DNA from: JBBDWK01 sp040902885
GTDB lineage: Bacteria > Acidobacteriota > Terriglobia > Bryobacterales > Bryobacteraceae
Direction of reading: 5' to 3'
DNA: 64,000 nucleotides
Assembly: GCA_040902885.1 (NCBI GenBank)
Contig: JBBDWK010000073.1
Location: 34,750-98,749 of the forward strand
The position numbers were made by a program, and so were the translations under genes. The notes beneath the pieces are model-generated. The model did not search any database. It was not told the DNA's origin and saw only the letters and a program-made list of their open reading frames with translations. Each line of letters begins with the position of its first letter. Position 1 is the first letter of the stretch. This document shows, in pieces, positions 61,445 through 64,000 of the stretch.

Positions 61445-63019
61445 ATGAGGGTGCCTTTGCAAACAGTTGGCTCCGCAAATGATAATGAGATCGTGACGGG
61501 CGGCATCCTCTTCCGGTTTGCGCGGCGCGCGCGCCGCCGTTTCCTGTGGAACGAAATTCTCGCGCAAGCCGCATGGGCCTCCAGCGCGGCGCTGGCCGGC
61601 TTCATCGCGCTGCTGCTCGCCGGGACACAGGTCCTTGACTGGCGTCTGATTCTCGTTGTCGCCGCCGCCGCCCTCGCGGCCGGCATGGTGCGTACCATGC
61701 GGCGTCTCCCTTCGGCTTACGCCGTCGCCCAGCAGGTGGACCGCCGCCTGGGTCTAGCCGACGCCATCTCCACGGCGCTGCACTTTGCGGGCGCTTCCGC
61801 CGGAGCGAACGGACCGGAGCCGATGCGCGCAATTGAGGTCAGAAGAGCCCAGCGGGAGCAAACGGAGCGTACGGTCGCATCCCTGGACGTCCGGCTGGCT
61901 GTGCCCTTTACCGTGCCGCGCGCGGTTTACGCGATGGGCGTGCTGGGGCTGCTGGCTTCGAGCCTGTTCGCGCTCCGCTACGGGATTACGCGCCGCCTCG
62001 ATTTGAAGCCCCCGCTTACCGCCATGCTGCTGGACACTTTCGGCATCGACCTCCGGGAGTGGGCGCTCCTGCAGCCGAAAAAGCAGCCGCGGAAATCGCC
62101 GCAGCAGGGGGAAACACCGGCGATTCCGGTCGAGGACGGCAGCGAAGATCCGGCCCAGCTCGATGCCGCGCCCGATTCGGCTCTGGATGTTGTGGACATT
62201 CCGGACGTGAACGCGCCCACGACGCAGGCGACCGACACGGGGTCGAAGCAGAAAGGGAGCAAGGCCGGGGAGGAAGGCGGCGAGGAGGCGGAAGGCGAAG
62301 CCGGTGATGGCGCCGAGGAGAGCGCCCAAGGCGGTGAGAGCGCCGACGGTGAGAGCGCCGGCGGAAAGCAGGGAAGCCAGCAGGCGAAAAGTCCCTCGGG
62401 AAAGCAGGGTCAAAACAGCGGGAACGACAATTCGGGCTTGATGGCCAAGCTGCGCGATGCCATGGCGAATTTGATGTCGCGCGTGCGCGAGCAGAACGGC
62501 CAAGGCTCGGAGTCGCAGTCCGGAGGGCAGAAGCAGCAGGCGTCCAACAAGCAACCCGGCGGCGGCCAGAAGGGCTCGGCGGGACAGGGCCAACAGAAGT
62601 CGGCCGGCCAGCCGGGCAGCGAAGCTTCCGACGGCCAGAGCGGCGACGACGCGCAGGACGCAAACAACACGGAAGCGCGTGCCGGCGGCAAGGGCTCTGA
62701 CAAGGAGTCCATGCACGCGCCCGGAAGCGGCATGGGCAAGCAGGACGGTCTGAAGGACGTGAAGCTGGCCGAGCAGCTCGAGGCGATGGGCAAGATCAGC
62801 GAGATCATCGGCAAGCGCTCGGCGAGCGTGACGGGCGACATCACGATCGAGGTGCAGTCCAGCCGCCAGCAGTTGAAAACGCCGTACTCGCAGCGCAACG
62901 CGGCCCACGTGGAAGCCGGCGGCGAGATCAGCCGCGATGAGATCCCGGTGATCTACCAGCACTACGTGCAGCAGTACTTCGAGCACGTGCGCAAGGCCCC
63001 GGCGGCGAAGACTCCGTAA
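61445..63019 (+). CDS. Membrane-anchored protein with long low-complexity region
   Basis: 524 residues. Hydrophobic segments lie at about 45-65, 70-85 and 170-190, followed by a 250-residue stretch rich in Gly, Ser, Gln, Glu and Lys (about 205-440). A more ordered C-terminal 80 residues follow (AEQLEAMGKISEIIGKRSAS, EISRDEIPVIYQHYVQQYFEHV). Start may be ATG 61445 or GTG 61493. No domain recognised; the C-terminal part ends like surface or scaffold proteins encoded beside DUF58/MoxR genes in this phylum (weak inference). Confidence 0.7.
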   Translation: MRVPLQTVGSANDNEIVTGGILFRFARRARRRFLWNEILAQAAWASSAALAGFIALLLAGTQVLDWRLILVVAAAALAAGMVRTMRRLPSAYAVAQQVDRRLGLADAISTALHFAGASAGANGPEPMRAIEVRRAQREQTERTVASLDVRLAVPFTVPRAVYAMGVLGLLASSLFALRYGITRRLDLKPPLTAMLLDTFGIDLREWALLQPKKQPRKSPQQGETPAIPVEDGSEDPAQLDAAPDSALDVVDIPDVNAPTTQATDTGSKQKGSKAGEEGGEEAEGEAGDGAEESAQGGESADGESAGGKQGSQQAKSPSGKQGQNSGNDNSGLMAKLRDAMANLMSRVREQNGQGSESQSGGQKQQASNKQPGGGQKGSAGQGQQKSAGQPGSEASDGQSGDDAQDANNTEARAGGKGSDKESMHAPGSGMGKQDGLKDVKLAEQLEAMGKISEIIGKRSASVTGDITIEVQSSRQQLKTPYSQRNAAHVEAGGEISRDEIPVIYQHYVQQYFEHVRKAPAAKTP

Positions 63020-63239
63020 TTGAGCCGCGGCCTAAAGGATCCGGCCATCTATCGGGCAGACTCGATAAGGCTCTCGCGGTTGAACGGGTCAAAGCTGCGA
63101 ATCCAAGCGAATCTCAAATCTCCCACCGTCCGCTAAAGACTATCGCCAATACATATTCATGCTAAAATGTTGCGAGAGGGTGACGAGGGGAGGCTTCTAT
63201 GCGTTCTCGGCAAGCGCCTTAGGACCCACGTAATGCTGA

Positions 63240-63965
63240 ATGGGATTTCTCCAGGACATGAGCTCGGACGAGGTATCTGCACTGCGGGCGGCAGAACAAG
63301 AAATAGACGCCACCTACACCAATAACCCGCTGCTGAACGAGAACCTCGGCACGGCCCTGTGGGTTCTGCTAACTTTCGTCGAAGACCTCGAACTTCGTCC
63401 GTACGCCCAACGCCGCACACCGCCGCCACACCAACGCGCAGCACTCATTGATGAAACCCTGAATGCTCTCAAATATGCAGTCGGTTGGATATTCGGCCAA
63501 TGCAGGTCAGGATCGTTGCGCCGCCGCTACGATCCAGTTTCCTATCAGGGTGCCTGGGATCTCATAGAACTGGCCAGAAGGTATTACGGATTTAGCGCTC
63601 CTTTTCAATACTGGAGCAGGGGCGAACTCGGCCTTCGCCTTGAGGGTACGCGTATTATTGCCGAACTGGACTTCACGGAGGCGGCAGAGTATGAGGCATA
63701 CAATCGGCTAATGAGCTACCATGAGGGCGAAGAGGCGCCTCCGGAAGCAGAGAGTCTGATAGCGAAGATCGATGCTCGCGTCCGGGTGGAAGGCAAGCGC
63801 TTCACAGTCAGCGTCAATCCCCAGATAGTAGGCGCAGTGATGGCCTCCGCTGAATCCTTCTTTATGAAGAGATTCACGCTGCCAGAGTGCTGGAAGTTCT
63901 CCAGATATTCACTCCGAGAGTTTCGGCTTGTTTACCTTACTATGTATCATTGCTGTCCAAATTAG
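63240..63965 (+). CDS. Hypothetical protein (orphan)
   Basis: 241 residues with no signal peptide or membrane segment. Helical segments include NENLGTALWVLLTFVEDLEL, ALIDETLNALKYAVGWIFG and TEAAEYEAYNRLMSYHEG. The start is ATG 63240 (63258 is possible). Codon use is less GC-rich than in the neighbour, which suggests acquired DNA. No family is recognised. The 220 bases before it (63020-63239) hold no feature I can support. Confidence 0.55.
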   Translation: MGFLQDMSSDEVSALRAAEQEIDATYTNNPLLNENLGTALWVLLTFVEDLELRPYAQRRTPPPHQRAALIDETLNALKYAVGWIFGQCRSGSLRRRYDPVSYQGAWDLIELARRYYGFSAPFQYWSRGELGLRLEGTRIIAELDFTEAAEYEAYNRLMSYHEGEEAPPEAESLIAKIDARVRVEGKRFTVSVNPQIVGAVMASAESFFMKRFTLPECWKFSRYSLREFRLVYLTMYHCCPN

Positions 63966-64000
63966 CGCGCTAACTGCTGGCCGAAGGGGAGGGTGTCGCT

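Noticed and set aside
62250..62760. Repeat-like G/S/Q/E-rich sequence
   Set aside because: Low-complexity coding region without regular unit length; not a CRISPR or tandem repeat.

Overview
The window reads as chromosomal DNA of a high-GC Gram-negative bacterium, most likely an Acidobacteriota member close to the Solibacter/Bryobacter group (an inference from gene content). Pointers are an Oar-type TonB-dependent receptor with an N-terminal carboxypeptidase-like domain, a DUF1549/DUF1553 plus DUF1501 pair, a secreted PQQ dehydrogenase, a DUF3500 Tat protein, many exported enzymes and hairpin-type dispersed repeats. parB-parA-mnmG with a perfect parS palindrome suggests the left end lies near the replication origin.

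Layout. 1-4700: parB (cut by the window edge), parA, parS, mnmG, then divergent purD whose stop codon lies inside a tRNA-Arg(CCT). 4.7-7.6 kb: a Tat-exported class V aminotransferase-like protein and a secretin-like lipoprotein. 7.6-11.8 kb (minus): DUF1385, prfA, prmC and dinB in a tightly packed operon. 11.8-20.2 kb: a large TonB-dependent receptor, then a divergent operon of LolD-like ATPase, FtsX-type permease, LolA-like periplasmic protein and outer-membrane barrel, which together look like a lipid or lipoprotein export route. 20.2-24.6 kb: an accessory, less GC-rich patch. A 76-bp exact direct repeat of the barrel gene's 3' end brackets a nucleotidyltransferase and a DEDDh exonuclease; then come a GyrI-like protein, a TonB-receptor remnant, a hairpin repeat and a methyltransferase.

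24.6-32 kb: a minus-strand cluster (phosphoribosyltransferase, Hsp20, SDR, AI-2E-type permease, flavin disulfide oxidoreductase), a divergent cation/proton antiporter and a DUF3500 protein. 32.0-35.1 kb: a tRNA-Ser(GCT) whose 3' half is repeated, decayed, 1746 bp downstream. This outlines a small tRNA-anchored island, followed by a toxin-antitoxin-like set (small protein, PIN toxin, HTH protein). 35.1-44.3 kb: a chorismate-lyase-like protein, an M14 peptidase, the DUF1549-DUF1501 pair, an exported HpcH/HpaI aldolase, an aldose epimerase lipoprotein and a membrane protein. 44.3-45.0 kb: a MazEF/ChpB-type toxin-antitoxin pair with an operator palindrome.

45.0-54.2 kb: a housekeeping run (rimP, nusA, infB, DUF503, rbfA, apbE, hemE, hemG) headed by a leader hairpin typical of rimP-nusA operons. 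54.2-64 kb: a secreted hypothetical protein, the PQQ dehydrogenase, a PafA-like phosphatase, a dienoyl-CoA-reductase-like SDR, a NarL-type regulator, an NtrC-type regulator, a low-complexity membrane protein and an orphan hypothetical protein. No CRISPR array, rRNA, complete insertion sequence or integrase was seen. The best candidates for something undescribed are the repeat-bracketed nucleotidyltransferase-exonuclease cassette and the tRNA-Ser-anchored mini-island.
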